Origin: Astrocystis sublimbata
Taxonomy: Eukaryota; Ascomycota; Sordariomycetes; Xylariales; Xylariaceae
Length of the DNA: 64,000 nucleotides
Assembly: GCA_022453515.1 (NCBI GenBank)
Contig: JAJNNY010000078.1
Location: 62,001-126,000 of the forward strand
Reading direction: 5' to 3'
The position numbers and the translations under genes were made by a program. The notes under the pieces were generated by a model, which worked only from the letters and a program-made list of their open reading frames with translations, was not told where the DNA came from and made no database searches. This document shows, piece after piece, positions 1 through 11,831 of this stretch (positions within the stretch are counted from its first letter, which is position 1; each line of letters starts with the position of its first letter).

Positions 1-962
1 TGCAGCGCATTGCATGGCTCCATCGTCCGTCTGCTTCGTCACCCACGATCTGGCGGACGACCGGGAACACGTGGAAACTCCTGCGATGCTACATGTAGGG
101 CTCACGCACAAGAGCTAGCTAGCTCAGTTCCCTCCCTGAGACATAAGGCGCTTGTTGGTGGTGCATGAACGCCATCAGCTGTCTTATGATATCTGACATG
201 TCACGTTCTAGAGCATATATCGGATTTTTTAAACTGGGACGTTCTGCGAGCTAGGTGTGAGTAATGGAAATTGAAATGTGACGTATTGCTCAAACTATTG
301 ACAGCGTAATTCATGACAGGTAACATTGCAAACCCACGCATATGAATGACCATGTATTTTGGCGTCTCGACCTTTTCTCATTATCCATGCAGATCTATTG
401 TGTCTCAGCCTCTATGGGGCTGGATCCTTCCAGACAGCAGTGTCATTCAGCTTGCTTAACCGGTTGATAAATCATTACTCTGGTAATCAGCGAAAATTGG
501 TTGCTGGGCCACAACCTTGACACAAACATGATAAGTATGTAAAGGGACAGAAATAAAAACATCGAGTGCTGAAAGGGGCGAAGTTTTGCCTATTGGCTTG
601 AAGAATGTAATGAATAGTTGGCCGAAAGGAATCCAACTAATCTTGTATGGAGAATGGATCACAAATGGGATTCTGGAGCAAGGTTTTTTTCTTGGAGAGG
701 TTTAAATTGAAGAACTATCAAAGTGAAGTTCTCAAACAAATTATGTAATGACAGCATGCGTCCGGAGCATTGACTAAAGAACGGATAGGGACTGCAGCCC
801 TATGTCCCAAGACAGCATCGCCAGTGAAGCCCAATCCCAACACTATCATTGCCTCGCTCCCGATTAGAGTAACAACAGTGCCTCCATTATGTACTTGTCA
901 AGACCCGAATGTGCCAGTATCTACACCCGTGCCCCTATGTTGTCTGATGGAAGACCAGATAT
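1..962. other. Non-coding flank downstream of the hydrophobin gene
   Basis: No open frame here shows a recognisable domain, signal peptide or codon bias. The stretch is moderately AT-rich between about 180 and 760. It should contain the 3' untranslated region of the minus-strand hydrophobin gene that ends at 963. I see no RNA gene or mobile element. Confidence 0.6.
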
Positions 963-1397
963 TTACTGCTCACCGAGACCGGTGGGGGTCTGGCAGAGAA
1001 CACCCTGGCCGAGCTGTTGAAAGTTTTGTTAGTAAGTTGAGAAGAAAGCAGACAAGACTGAGGGAATACTTACGATGGGCAGGACGCAGCAGCGGGCACG
1101 CTGGCCACCCTTGGCGCAGATGTCGCGGAAGCTGCCGACGCTCTTGGGGACAGCGGAGGCTGTGTGAAACTTGTTAGCCATCTGTGTGGTAAACTCGAGA
1201 TTGGAAAGGAGAGACGTACGAGAACCGCAGTTGAGGTCAGCCACGCCGAGGACATCGGTAGCGCAGCACTGAGCGACGCTGTAGAGACCCTGGCCACCGC
1301 AGGCCTTGTAGTTGCCACCGCTTCCGGTACCGTAGGTGGGAGTGGCAGTGACAGCGGCGGCGAGGAAGCCGAGGATAGCGACGAAGGAGGTCTGCAT
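963..1397 (-). CDS. Class II hydrophobin, three exons
   Basis: Small secreted amphipathic protein that self-assembles at air-water interfaces and coats hyphae or spores. Exons on the minus strand are 1397-1220, 1159-1074 and 1013-963, giving 104 residues. Both introns are 60 bases and start GTACGT and GTAAGT. I chose the Met at 1397 because it opens a clean signal peptide (MQTSFVAILGFLAAAVTA); an in-frame Met 12 codons upstream would spoil it. The mature part has eight cysteines spaced C-X10-CC-X11-C-X16-C-X8-CC-X10-C, close to the class II pattern, and contains the family hallmark QCCATDVLGVADLNC. The third exon supplies the last cysteine (LGQGVLCQTPTG). A TATATAA lies about 150 bases upstream. 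The family is known only from Ascomycota. Function is inferred from the family; the gene model is read directly from the sequence. Confidence 0.96.
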
Positions 1398-1544
1398 TTT
1401 GAAGGTTTGGGGGTTTGTTTTGTTGGGGAACAAAAAAACGTTTGAAGATTGTGGGAGTAGTGAAGGTGAATGGGCTTCTGGGATTGCTGTTGTGGGATGG
1501 AGAGCAAGAGGAATTGTTGACTGTTGACGGCGAGGTTGACCTCC

Positions 1545-1551
1545 TTATATA
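1545..1551 (-). promoter_or_regulatory. TATA box of the hydrophobin gene
   Basis: Minus-strand TATATAA about 150 bases upstream of the hydrophobin start codon. Strong TATA boxes fit highly expressed hydrophobin genes. The transcription start is not mapped. Confidence 0.5.
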
Positions 1552-4500
1552 GACTTCGAGAGGCTCGACATCTCGCTCGAATTCTTACCGCAATCTTGTT
1601 TTTCTGGACAACAAGGTCTGGTCTACCTAGCTCTGGCCTCAACACGACGCTTCTGGATGCGATCCATCTGTCATGGGTCTCTCTGGGGTCGTCGACATTT
1701 TGGCGTTATGCAGGCGCCATCCTCAGGTACCCAAGTAGCAAGTTGTCGTCCTATCAATAACACACGCCGAGATGAGATTCATGACGATCCTTGGTTGACT
1801 GCTCGGATAGTCGCTTGGCTAGATTGGCTACGAGGTTAATTAGGTAGAGCGGAATAGACGGTCCTGTCAGGCATGTTCCTAGCCACACGCCAGGGCGCCA
1901 TCGATCAACATACAGCAGCTGTCGAATCATACTACGTGTAGAGTACCACAGAGGCTTCCAATTTCCCAATATACCCTGTAGCGGAATGGGGAGCGGAACC
2001 CTCGGATGCCACATGTGTAGGCAGGCAACTGTCTTCGAGCGTATTGTGGCCGACGCCGTTATTGCACAACTCGATCTCGGTAGTCCCCGTCGGAACTATA
2101 CCATACCACGTATAAACCCCTGTGAGAGGCCGAAGATCGATCTTAGCTGCATCCATAAACACATATTTGCAATGGCCCTCCCCACAAACCCCACCACATG
2201 GGCGCCACCACCACTAGACTCCGAGCAGAAGACTCGGGCGGAGTCGACGATAGTCTGTTCCTTGCTGATACAGACAGATGTAGTCCGTCATCAGATGGAA
2301 TAATATATCGACGCTGCTTCTGCGTCTTGGCGTGAATGACTAGTACCGCCGGAGGGGCAGCGGGATCCCAATCTGAGTTTGTGAAAAGCATCGTGATTGG
2401 TACAAAGCGTATGAATGAGTGCAGTGACAACTACGTGATGCCTGCGCATGCACTTGGTGTTCTCATGCTACAGTATCATTTGAGCAGCCGAAGCGAGATT
2501 CGTCCAGACTCTGACGGGTCCCTTGTCATCATTGCTGGCACCTCAGCTAATGAATATATGCATTATTATCGCGGAGTGAGATGGGGGTCGTGACCGATGC
2601 AACTTTGTAGCTTACACCCAACCAAGCTACCTACATGTCAGCCCATTTCGGGTGCTCGGGTCATCTCAAGTCGTACTGCCCTTCTTCTGGCTCCCTATTA
2701 GTCACTGCATCTGATTCGTGTCTAGACCCTAATCCAGTTCAGCAAGGCCGTTGGTACTTGTGTTGTGCACGTAGTAACTAATTGCAACATAGAAATTGGT
2801 GGTTGGCTACCACGTTGTGCCAAATGTGCCCACATTCAGACTGTTAAACCCTCGAGGTGGTGGCGGTTTGCTTGGCAGGTCGTCTTTCCGGCATTAGTCC
2901 TTTCAGCTCTTCTCTCTGATTGATTCGGGTGCCGCTCCTGACTTCCCTGCTTACTTGTTTTGGGCTATTCGGCTGACTGCAGGAAGACGTTGTGTTGTCT
3001 CGCAGCGGCCCAGGGCTAGAGGTATGTTTTTGATGGTACGCAATGCGCCTCACCCCTGCAGGGTAACACATCTGCTGTGCAAGGATGACGCTGTCAGGGA
3101 TCCAGGTCCCGGTACTCTTCCCTGTCCAGAATACACAGAAAATTGTGCTGCTGGGCTGGGGCTCAGGAACAACACGCGGTCGGCAGACTGCCGCCGCTGG
3201 TAAAATCTTCCGAAAGTTCCAACGCGGCGGTCAAGATAATGTCCAAGCCCTATAACACTCCGATTCACTGCATCGCTTGTAAGCTTGGCGCCGATGGATC
3301 GAAAGATGCTGCCAACAATAAATAAAGTCTGTGCCTGGTGCTGACAAGTCAAGTTTCAATCGCCCGAGGTCGAGCTCGACTGACCCTCCAGATAATTTCT
3401 CGGTGGCTTGCATCCATATGACAAACCGGTACCTGGCGAGCTGGGCTGATTCTCGACGTTAGGGGGCACCAGGTGGCTTTCTGCTGGGTAATTACCTACA
3501 TGTACCTACTGCATCGTGAGCCGTGTCGATCATGACCACTTTGGTCGATCTAGTGCGCCACTGGGCCTTAGCGACATGGCTTGTGCTGAATGAGGGCGGT
3601 GGCTTTCTGCTCTGATGACGATCTTCTGCTTAAGCGACACCAAGTTTTGACGAAGTTGGACCGACTTGGACGATGGGTGCGGCTGTTCATCTATGCGTTG
3701 AGCTGAGGCGTCCAGCCAAGCCAGTTTCTGCCATGCTACCAAGCTGTTAGCCGACAGGCACAACCCTTTTCCGTTCAACCTTTGACTAATGACCCATTCA
3801 ATCGTCCTTCTTTCACGGGGTTGGATCCTGATCCTTGGCCTTATCTCAGCCCCGAACCCATATGTCGGGGCGTGTACCGGGCTCAATAGTCCTCCCCAAG
3901 TCCTTGGCGCTGCAACTAAAACCCAAACCCCTGTGAATTCAACACCTGGGTTTTGCCTGAGCTGGACAGAAACTGGGTCTCGCGCTTGTCAAACCGCAAA
4001 CCGAGCATACCATTCGTCTAGGCTGACGAAAATAGCGTGGAGAGTGTGCCAGAAGGCAGGTGTCTGTCCGTCTTGTGCTTTGTGGAGTAATGAACTAACC
4101 TCGAACGCCTTCGCTCATGCAAAGGACGTTCCGTTGCCTTGCTTTCTATCATTGGCGCTCGTCATCCCCATCGACCGGCGAAGGAAATCTGATCACTCAA
4201 GATACCTGTTTTGAACGAGATCCATTGCCGAACCACGTCGAAGATCGATCCCCCAGACCTGGGCTCAGAGGATTCTAGACTCGCTCTGTTAAAGGAGGAA
4301 AACATTTGCCTGCCAAGATAAATACAGACCGTGACTATCGCCAATATCATGGTGATATTGTACTGCTAGCAACACGCCCACCAGGATAACCGTTGAAATG
4401 GATGCCTAAGTGCCGAGCTAATTCATGCCATCGCGGGGACTGTCCGCGTAGTCGCGGGCGTTAACAAACCTAGTATCTTGGCTACTGGTAGTCTCCACGC

Positions 4501-7500
4501 GTGCCGCTCCCGTGCCAAAGGTTTTGGGCGAAATTTAACCATACCCCATAGCCAAGCCTTAGAGAAGGCAAGCTGATGTTGCTCACTGCCGCTTTCGAGT
4601 TCGTCCGAGTGAATGATCCTTTGATTCTTTATCACGAGGGTTGAAAAGTGCATGTACGCTATCGTACCTCGAGCTGCTTACTGGTGGTTAGGATGTTGAA
4701 AAAGAAAAAGAAACCCACCACGATGCTCTCAAGTGCTGATAGACGATGGGCCACTTGCTCTGCCAAGGGGACAACTCACGAGAACGCCAAGCACCGCGGA
4801 ACAGAACAGTTTGCGCTTAGACACATTGGAGACCATTACAATGGGGATTTTCACCTCCAACCATGGCGGTGGCGTCGGTGTCGGTGCGAAAAGAGAACGG
4901 GGCCAGGTCCCATGAATGTGCAGAAAATTCCATGTGAAAGTACAGTATCTACGCGGTTGCAGCGTGAAAGACGTGTTTCGCGATTAGAGGTAAGATGGCG
5001 GTCGTGGTAAAGTACGCCCGACATCGACATGCTTGACGACACATGCGACTTCGCATCGCCCACTCAAGTATAGCGTCAAGCTACAATAGACTATGGAACT
5101 AACTCATAACACAATAGCTTCGCAACGTGATAACGGATGTTGCTAGTTCCTCTTCCCGCCCCTCTTTAAACCAGACCAAACTGCAAGCACCAATGGCTCT
5201 TCGGCTCGCGGCATCCAGGTGGCAGTAGTAATGTTAAATTCATAACTGTATATGGATTGCTGATTTTATGGAATTTGGCGAGTGACTGCAACAGTCTCGA
5301 CAGTCATGGCGCTTGCGTCTATGCTACTCTTCGTCTACATGGTGGCAACAGCCCTGCTCACTGGGGGCGTGTGTGTAAGTAAGTATGCGTATGTCGATAC
5401 TATGCAAAACGCAACCAAAGAGCTTAGAGCGACGGGACGGAAACACGTGAGTTCTCATCTCATCTCTGTGGTAGCTTGATCGGGTGGCTGCAGGCCACTT
5501 GCGGCCCCAAATTGGCCGTGAGGTGCTAATTATGCACACGCAGACTTGAAAGCACTCGTTCGACCATTTACATGAGCCGATGAACAAGTGTCGGTGTCGG
5601 TGTCGGCTTTGCGGAACCCCCCTACTGAGATTGAGCCGAGAGATTGCGATGTTCCCTGTGCTTGATCAAGTCCATCATCTCTCTCAGAAATCGACTAGTA
5701 GGTGCCTACAGGCCAACATTGTTATGATAGGTCCAACTCGAGGTTGGGAAACACAGCGCTCCGTGTTCTTCCTTGTGAACATGTAATCTTGATGCCCACT
5801 CGCCCATCTCGCGGCGTCTGCTTGGAACTTACGAGGGGTCCCGAGATTGACAGTTAGCAGGGAATTGCCTTTCTAACGCGCGCCACAGTCAACTGGTAAC
5901 CGCACGGATCAGATTAATTAGTCTCGTAGAGCCCCGTCATGTCAAGCCGACCACGTGATGTGATTGACGAGATCAGCCAAAACGCCAGGAGTGCCTATAT
6001 TGAGATGACATGGGTTCTCCCCTGCAGGGGTATCACTGTAGGGACTTTCCGTGCGCCTGCCAATGGGATTCAAGGGTATGGTAGCATACACACTGCTCTC
6101 TGTCCAATTGTTTCTTTTTGACTCCTAGACTTGACTGCATGCGATGGAAAAATCTAATTGAGCGGCCAGCGAAGCTGCATACTATGCTATACTACATTTG
6201 TCATCCCAGGTCGGTGTGAATGGACAATATCGAAAGACTTGTCTCAAATTACGAGAAAAAACTGCAAATTTAGGGAGCCACCGGCCGTTGGCGCACCCAA
6301 AGATTGCGATACATCATTCGGTGTCATCCGTCTTCGAGGCGGACTTAGACGAATTCGTTGGAACTCCCAGAGTCTAGAACCTAATAACTGTGGTTGGGTG
6401 AGGGTCCTTCTAGTGGATTTTCTAGACTTCATAAGTAAGACGGCCAGGGACGGCATGTGCCCCGAGCATGTCGCTACCGTCGAAATCAGTTCCACGGATC
6501 ATCAACTGTTTCAGATCGCTGGCGCTGGTGTGTTTATGCCTAGCATACAATTACACGCGGATTTATCAAGAAGACTCTCGTAAGTTAGCCGCGCAAGCCA
6601 CAGTGCCAGCTGTGAATTCAGCGGGGCTGAACCATCAATGAATGTCTCGATTATGCAGCCGTGGCTACCGAATAGCCGTTTGTTGGAACCTCCGTCTTCG
6701 GTAACTGTCTGTGCTTTTCATTGCAAACTGTTCTGATAACTCTTACGCAATGTCTATCGGAGAGTCCCTTGCTACCATGTGAAGTGAACCTCGCCGAAGT
6801 GCCCAGGGTTTATTCGGGGTAACGGATATTCTAGCATCTCTCGATGAAGGACGACAGACACGCCACACCGCTCATGGTATCTCTAGGTGGCCAACAGGGG
6901 CAGCAACTCTTCGGACCAAGCGGTGCGAACTCGTAGCCAGAAGCTAGCCTCCAGAGCACGGAATTCAAGCTTCCGAACGCTATCGCCTGTGCCGAATGGC
7001 TACACACACAACGATGGGGCCGGGAAGAACGAGAAGCTATAATGCCATGTAGACACAGTCATCTAGACCCATGTGAGCGTGCTGTGCCACTTATCATAGG
7101 CTATAGCCCCTAAGCAGACAGTCTAGATTGTCAGCTCAGCCTGATTCAGTATCATTAACGGCTATCACATTCTGTCGCAGCGTTCTCATAACCCACAGGC
7201 AGATAGTCTGGACTTTCAGCTCTGCCTGATCAAGTATCAAGGACGACTATCAAATTTCTTCGCTTACTGCCTAGCCAGTCGCCATCCTTATACTGCCCAG
7301 TGTCGGGCACAATGTTCCCGGCGGCATGCTCGGATCTGCTCGGAGCCCCGCGCCTGAGTCAACGTCAACGGCAAACCCGACCGCCGTCAATGCTCGCTTA
7401 ATCCTCATTTACGGCGATCTGCGATTCCCCCCAAAAAAACTTTCCAAAAAAGCAATCTAGCTCACAGCGCAGATCATAGATGTTAGTAATCTTCCTTCCT

Positions 7501-8272
7501 CTACTGAATATGCGAATATGCACATTTTACTTAGACAGAAAATCACTTCCTCCATGTCGCCAACTAGGTAGAAGGGAGAGAGGTCTCGACTCAGCGCTCG
7601 AGCATCCGTACATAATCCACAGGGCCGAAGACCGATACTACAATCCTAACAACCCTTTCCCTCTCCCTATTCGTTTTCGCAAACCCCGACTTACGACGTT
7701 ACGATGGTATTATAGGTACCTATTTTACCTATGTACCCAGTCCCGCCCGCCCCGCCAGAAAGTTGGCATGTGAAGGTGCGAATCACAGAATCCGATGTGC
7801 AACAATGTCGAGAATGTCGTTTTACGCGAACAACTTCTGCATTTCTCACGATTGGGTGGGTTGGACGTGTCGGGGTGGGCCCTTTTGCATAGATCGGCAA
7901 GAAGAAATACGATGTTTTTGACTTTCCCAACGGCGAAAAGTGGCGGCCGCCAAAAACCGGTTTTTCGGTAGCATCACAGCGCAACCGCGTGAACTTTTCA
8001 TCTCCATACAATTTGGTCTTTCCAAATAATCAACGCGGTGTGTGTTTGCATTGTCTCCTTCGCCTGCCTACATAAACGAACTGAGACATCAATCACGCTG
8101 TACACGTACGTGGCGCGTGCCAAATGTAACGAGCCAACAATAGGATTCTTGTTCTCGTTCATATGTAGATACCCAAAGCCTCCTCGCCACAGTCGGATGG
8201 ACAGTTGCAATGCCCCTTCCCTTGGCTTGGCAGTCATTTATTCATCTCAGGATCCCAAGTAGCGTCTGTTAA
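1552..8272. other. Long spacer of about 6.7 kb with no recognisable gene
   Basis: All open frames are short (141 codons or fewer) and match no family I know. The longest are at 3789-4214 and 6158-6583 on the plus strand and 3530-3886 on the minus strand; none shows third-position bias like the real genes. Base composition is near balanced and CpG is not depleted, so this does not look like repeat-induced-point-mutated transposon DNA. It holds a short TGTCGG run near 5589-5606 and an imperfect 85-base-period tandem duplication at 7112-7258. The first part is hydrophobin promoter. Confidence 0.55.
7112..7258. repeat. Imperfect two-copy tandem duplication, period about 85 bases
   Basis: A block of about 62 bases at 7112-7172 recurs at 7197-7258. 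Both copies run through GCAGAYAGTCTRGA, then TCAGCTC(A/T)GCCTGAT, then AGTATCA. Several of the differences are C/T or A/G transitions. No coding frame spans the block. It may be a relic of an older repeat. Confidence 0.6.
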
Positions 8273-9523
8273 TCAAGCAAAAGGATCGTTACTGGGATCC
8301 GAAGAGCGCACGTACTCGGCCTGGTCGGCCAGTTGCTTCGCCATCTCCTCGCCGTACTGGTCCGCGATGAAAGCAAAGATGAGATCGATACCCGCCGACA
8401 CGCCGGAGGACTATATGCAGGGCAATCAAAACGAATATGTCAGTCACAGGGCTCACATCACATCGCATCCGACCATCCATCCGTACAACACAGCCCACAT
8501 ATGTGTGTATGTATGTGCGCCCCCCTCCCTACCTATGCATACTGCTGTTGCTATTGCTATACGACGCAAGAAGGGTCTGCCCGTGCGCAACCTCGCAGGC
8601 ACGGCCAAGGAAAGACAGACGCCACTCATCGCATACCTGCATGTATGCATGCAAGGACCCCAAATGAAGGGTCCAGCCGACAGCCAGCAGAGAAGGGGTG
8701 TGATGTGGGAAAGCGTGTACTTACGGTCCAGAAATTTCCATCGACGACCCATCGCGCCTGACGGACCCAATGTACATTTGGTCCCTGTGAAGTGGCCTGC
8801 AGCAAGTCAGTCATTGGACCTGCACTTCTTCTTCTCCTCGTTCACTCATAATACAGGAATGAACAGTGGCAATAAATGTGAGTGAGTGGATAGCAGCAGA
8901 TAATAGTAGTAGTAGTGCAGTCCAACAACATACCCATTCCCAGCCCTTCTTGTTCGACGTAGCCCTCCTCCCATCGAGGAGTCCCGACTGCGCGACAACG
9001 GCGCTCCCGGTGCAGACTGTCAGCAAGTACCGCAGCTTAGGATATATCCTCTTGAGGAATTCGACGATGACCTGAGTGACGAGTGTGTTGCGTGTTCCGA
9101 AACCTCCTGGTACTATGCATTTAACACGGAATCAGTATCAGTCATTGCATTGCTCTCCTGAGCACGTGAACTCTCCAACTCTTAAGTTGAAGCCCGTTGC
9201 TAGACCACAGAAGCTCTCTCAAAAATCAAGCAACCCCGCCAACACAACCTGGGATACTCATGAGTGAGTCTCTTGCTTTACTTACCGAGAAGGACCTCGA
9301 GGTCCTCAGGGCACTCATCGAAGGTATGTGTCGGCACTACCGTCTGTCCGATAGCTCCCGGAGTGTCCGACTTTGAGCTCACCGGGTCTCGCGTCGCGGA
9401 AAGAACAGTCAACTCCAACGGTGTTCTCCTCGAGAGGTTATTCAGCGCATCCAGCGGGCCGAAGACGTCCAGCGCTTGAAACCCCGGGAACAGCACGACG
9501 CCGAACTTGGTCGGAGGGGCCAT
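8273..9523 (-). CDS. DJ-1/PfpI (class I glutamine amidotransferase-like) family protein
   Basis: Four exons on the minus strand, 9523-9286, 9106-8934, 8796-8725 and 8410-8273, join into 206 residues. The N-terminus (FGVVLFPGFQALDVFGPLDA) is the typical first strand and loop of this superfamily. Residues near 105-117 (RYLLTVCTGSAVVAQ) form the nucleophile elbow, with Cys111 as the expected active-site cysteine. The third exon carries PNVHWVRQARWVVDGNFWT and the fourth SSGVSAGIDLIFAFIADQYG, both usual for fungal ThiJ/PfpI and isonitrile-hydratase-like members. Introns are 179, 137 and 314 bases and begin GTAAG, GTATG and GTAAG. Members act as glyoxalases, isonitrile hydratases or stress proteins; the substrate here cannot be told. 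No signal peptide is seen, so it is probably cytosolic. Confidence 0.92.
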
Positions 9524-11831
9524 ATCTGCTTTCTGTGATGCAAGTTCTGAGTATTTTATAACTGTTTAGGCACTGCAGGTAAGTAAATGCGCGCTCCAAG
9601 GATTAGGCAAGGTACGACACTTACTTTAAGCATGAACTTCAAGTCGAATCTCATTCAATGAAGCTACTTGTCCTTTTCATGTATGAACAACGCGCAATTT
9701 TGCTCTCTTTAAGAATATATCATGCTTGGTAATAGGATGGCTTATAATGTGCTCACTACCTACTCACTTGGAGGAGGCGAGGGAGGGGCCGGAGGAGCAC
9801 CGGCGTCATCGGCATGTGGAAACTTGCTCACCTCCGACCTCCCTCGGACATAGTGCATCACTAAAGAGCTTGGCACCGGACCCAAAGCGGAAGGCATACA
9901 TACCTGTCTTACATCAATCAAGTGTTCACATGATTCCAGTGTATCATGGTACTTGTGTATGAGTGAGTATTCATGAATTCTGCATATTTTAAGAGACGGG
10001 ACATCGGACAAGTTGTCATGGAAACTAGAGTATGACGGGCGGCCAGCAAATCTTGACTCATTTATACTTACCATACTTACTTACCATTGTGGACTTTTCG
10101 AACTTCCTTCCCAGACTTCGCAAAACTGACCTTATATACATACGTACTTCACATAACGATGTCATCATAAGCAAGAAGCCAACAGCGTGGAAATCAAAAA
10201 GCTCCGCGGGTCATCTCAGTACCAAATATGCTCCTACCTCAGTTCCAAAGGCTACGTAACCTACCTGAAGATCTTTTCACTCCTCATTCAATCTCCCTAC
10301 CACGCCATATCATTACTTAAAGGCCATTGAAACGGAGTTCTGATTTCATTAGTTGTGCACGTGCCCAGCTTGATTAGAACGAGGTATCTAAATCCTGTAC
10401 TCGGTCGATCAGGCTTTGCTTGCGGCTGTGCCGCTTTCCGGCAGCGAACTACCTACTCGTCAAGGATGACCGTATACGAGACGACTCACAGTGATTCAAT
10501 GGGCGCCTAGAGGACCAGCCAAGCCAGGTCATGTTAACAGCGCAACAAGTATCAAGTGTCAGGTAGTACATGTAACACTCATAGCATGGCATAGCACATA
10601 ATGCTATCTTATCAACGGCATGGTCTGTGCGCAACGTTCAACTGTGTTAGTAATTACAACATAGTAGTCGCATAGCCGTCCATACATGGTGGTTTAATCC
10701 TTATCAAGTCGTTCGTCTGACGTGAGATGAGACGCTTGCCCTTTCCTTGCACACAGTTATGTATATACGATAGATGCAGCAGAGCCATCCATATAATTGT
10801 AAAAGTGGTAGTAGACATTTTCGCTCAGTAGTTTTCAACTAGACGTTTTACGCTTTCATGACATACAATGCTTCGCAAATTGAGTAGTTGCTGATTCATT
10901 CATCAATCACACACCCACTGTCCAACAACCATCCAACAACCACGTCCTATCACACCACATCGTCATCTCATCCTATCCAGGATAGAGCACAAGAGTGTGA
11001 CGGAATTGATAGATATATACACAACAAATAGGCCTGGACCGCCTGACCTTCAAACCTTCAACCTCGTTATGGAGAAAAAGAAGAACTGCCAGAACAGGAG
11101 GAATGGGAAGGATAAGACAAGACACCTCGGGTGCCATTCAAACATCTTCTCAATCAGCTGAGCTGCTGTCATTTAGCTAGACCAGGCCAAATGGAACGAG
11201 TTTGGAAAATGGGGGTGGGACGTGACATTGAGTGATTGTACTTAAGGCGAAAAGCAGGGCTCAAATGCATATCATCGAAAAGTGGCGAGGAATCGTCGAC
11301 TAAGTAAGTGCGCCCTCAGTAGCTCACTTGCAACTCGCTCGTACTTCAAACTTGAACAAAAGAACAACAACCCCACCAACAAACAAACAAGACAGACAGA
11401 ACCAGGACAAGACATAGAAGACAGGAGGAGGAGGAGGAGGACATAAAGTTTTGGAATTGATATGAAAATTGCCATAAATGTCGTGTTACACATTACGCGA
11501 CGACGCCATAGGGCCGTTAGGTTTAAGAGGGAAAAAAATATACAGCGAGAGGGTATCGATCTCCTTCTCCTTCCTTCCTTCCTTCCTTGCTTTCTTTCTT
11601 TGATTCAACAACGCAATCAATCGTCAAATACCACTATTGGAAAATAATTCTGAAAGTTTTTGTTTCCTCGGCTGCCATGCTTACTATACTGCAATTTTGC
11701 AGCCTTCCTTCCTTTCCTACCATACGCAAAGACCAAGAGGGGCCGAGTTGAAACCTAAGTACTGCTATGACAACGAGAAATTGGTGAGTGATGTTACAAT
11801 TTTTCGTCATTGGCGCTGTGCTGTGCTATGC
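9524..11831. other. Spacer between the DJ-1-like gene and the Kelch gene
   Basis: The first few hundred bases are promoter of the DJ-1-like gene. A minus-strand frame at 9760-10074 ends in a proline-rich stretch (APPAPPSPPPSE) just before a possible GTGAGT donor; it could be a leader exon but has no homology I recognise. The rest up to about 11000 shows nothing. From about 11270 to 11831 lie simple repeats, probably 3' untranslated sequence of the Kelch gene, including a GGA run at 11423-11440 and a CCTT run at 11569-11588. Confidence 0.5.
11569..11588. repeat. CCTT microsatellite
   Basis: Five tandem CCTT units just downstream of the Kelch gene stop codon, followed by an imperfect TTTC run. 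A GGA-repeat run lies nearby at 11423-11440. Confidence 0.8.

Noticed and set aside
3789..4214. 141-codon frame with a hydrophobic start resembling a signal peptide
   Set aside because: No codon bias, no family match, and a chance hydrophobic start is common in long spacers.
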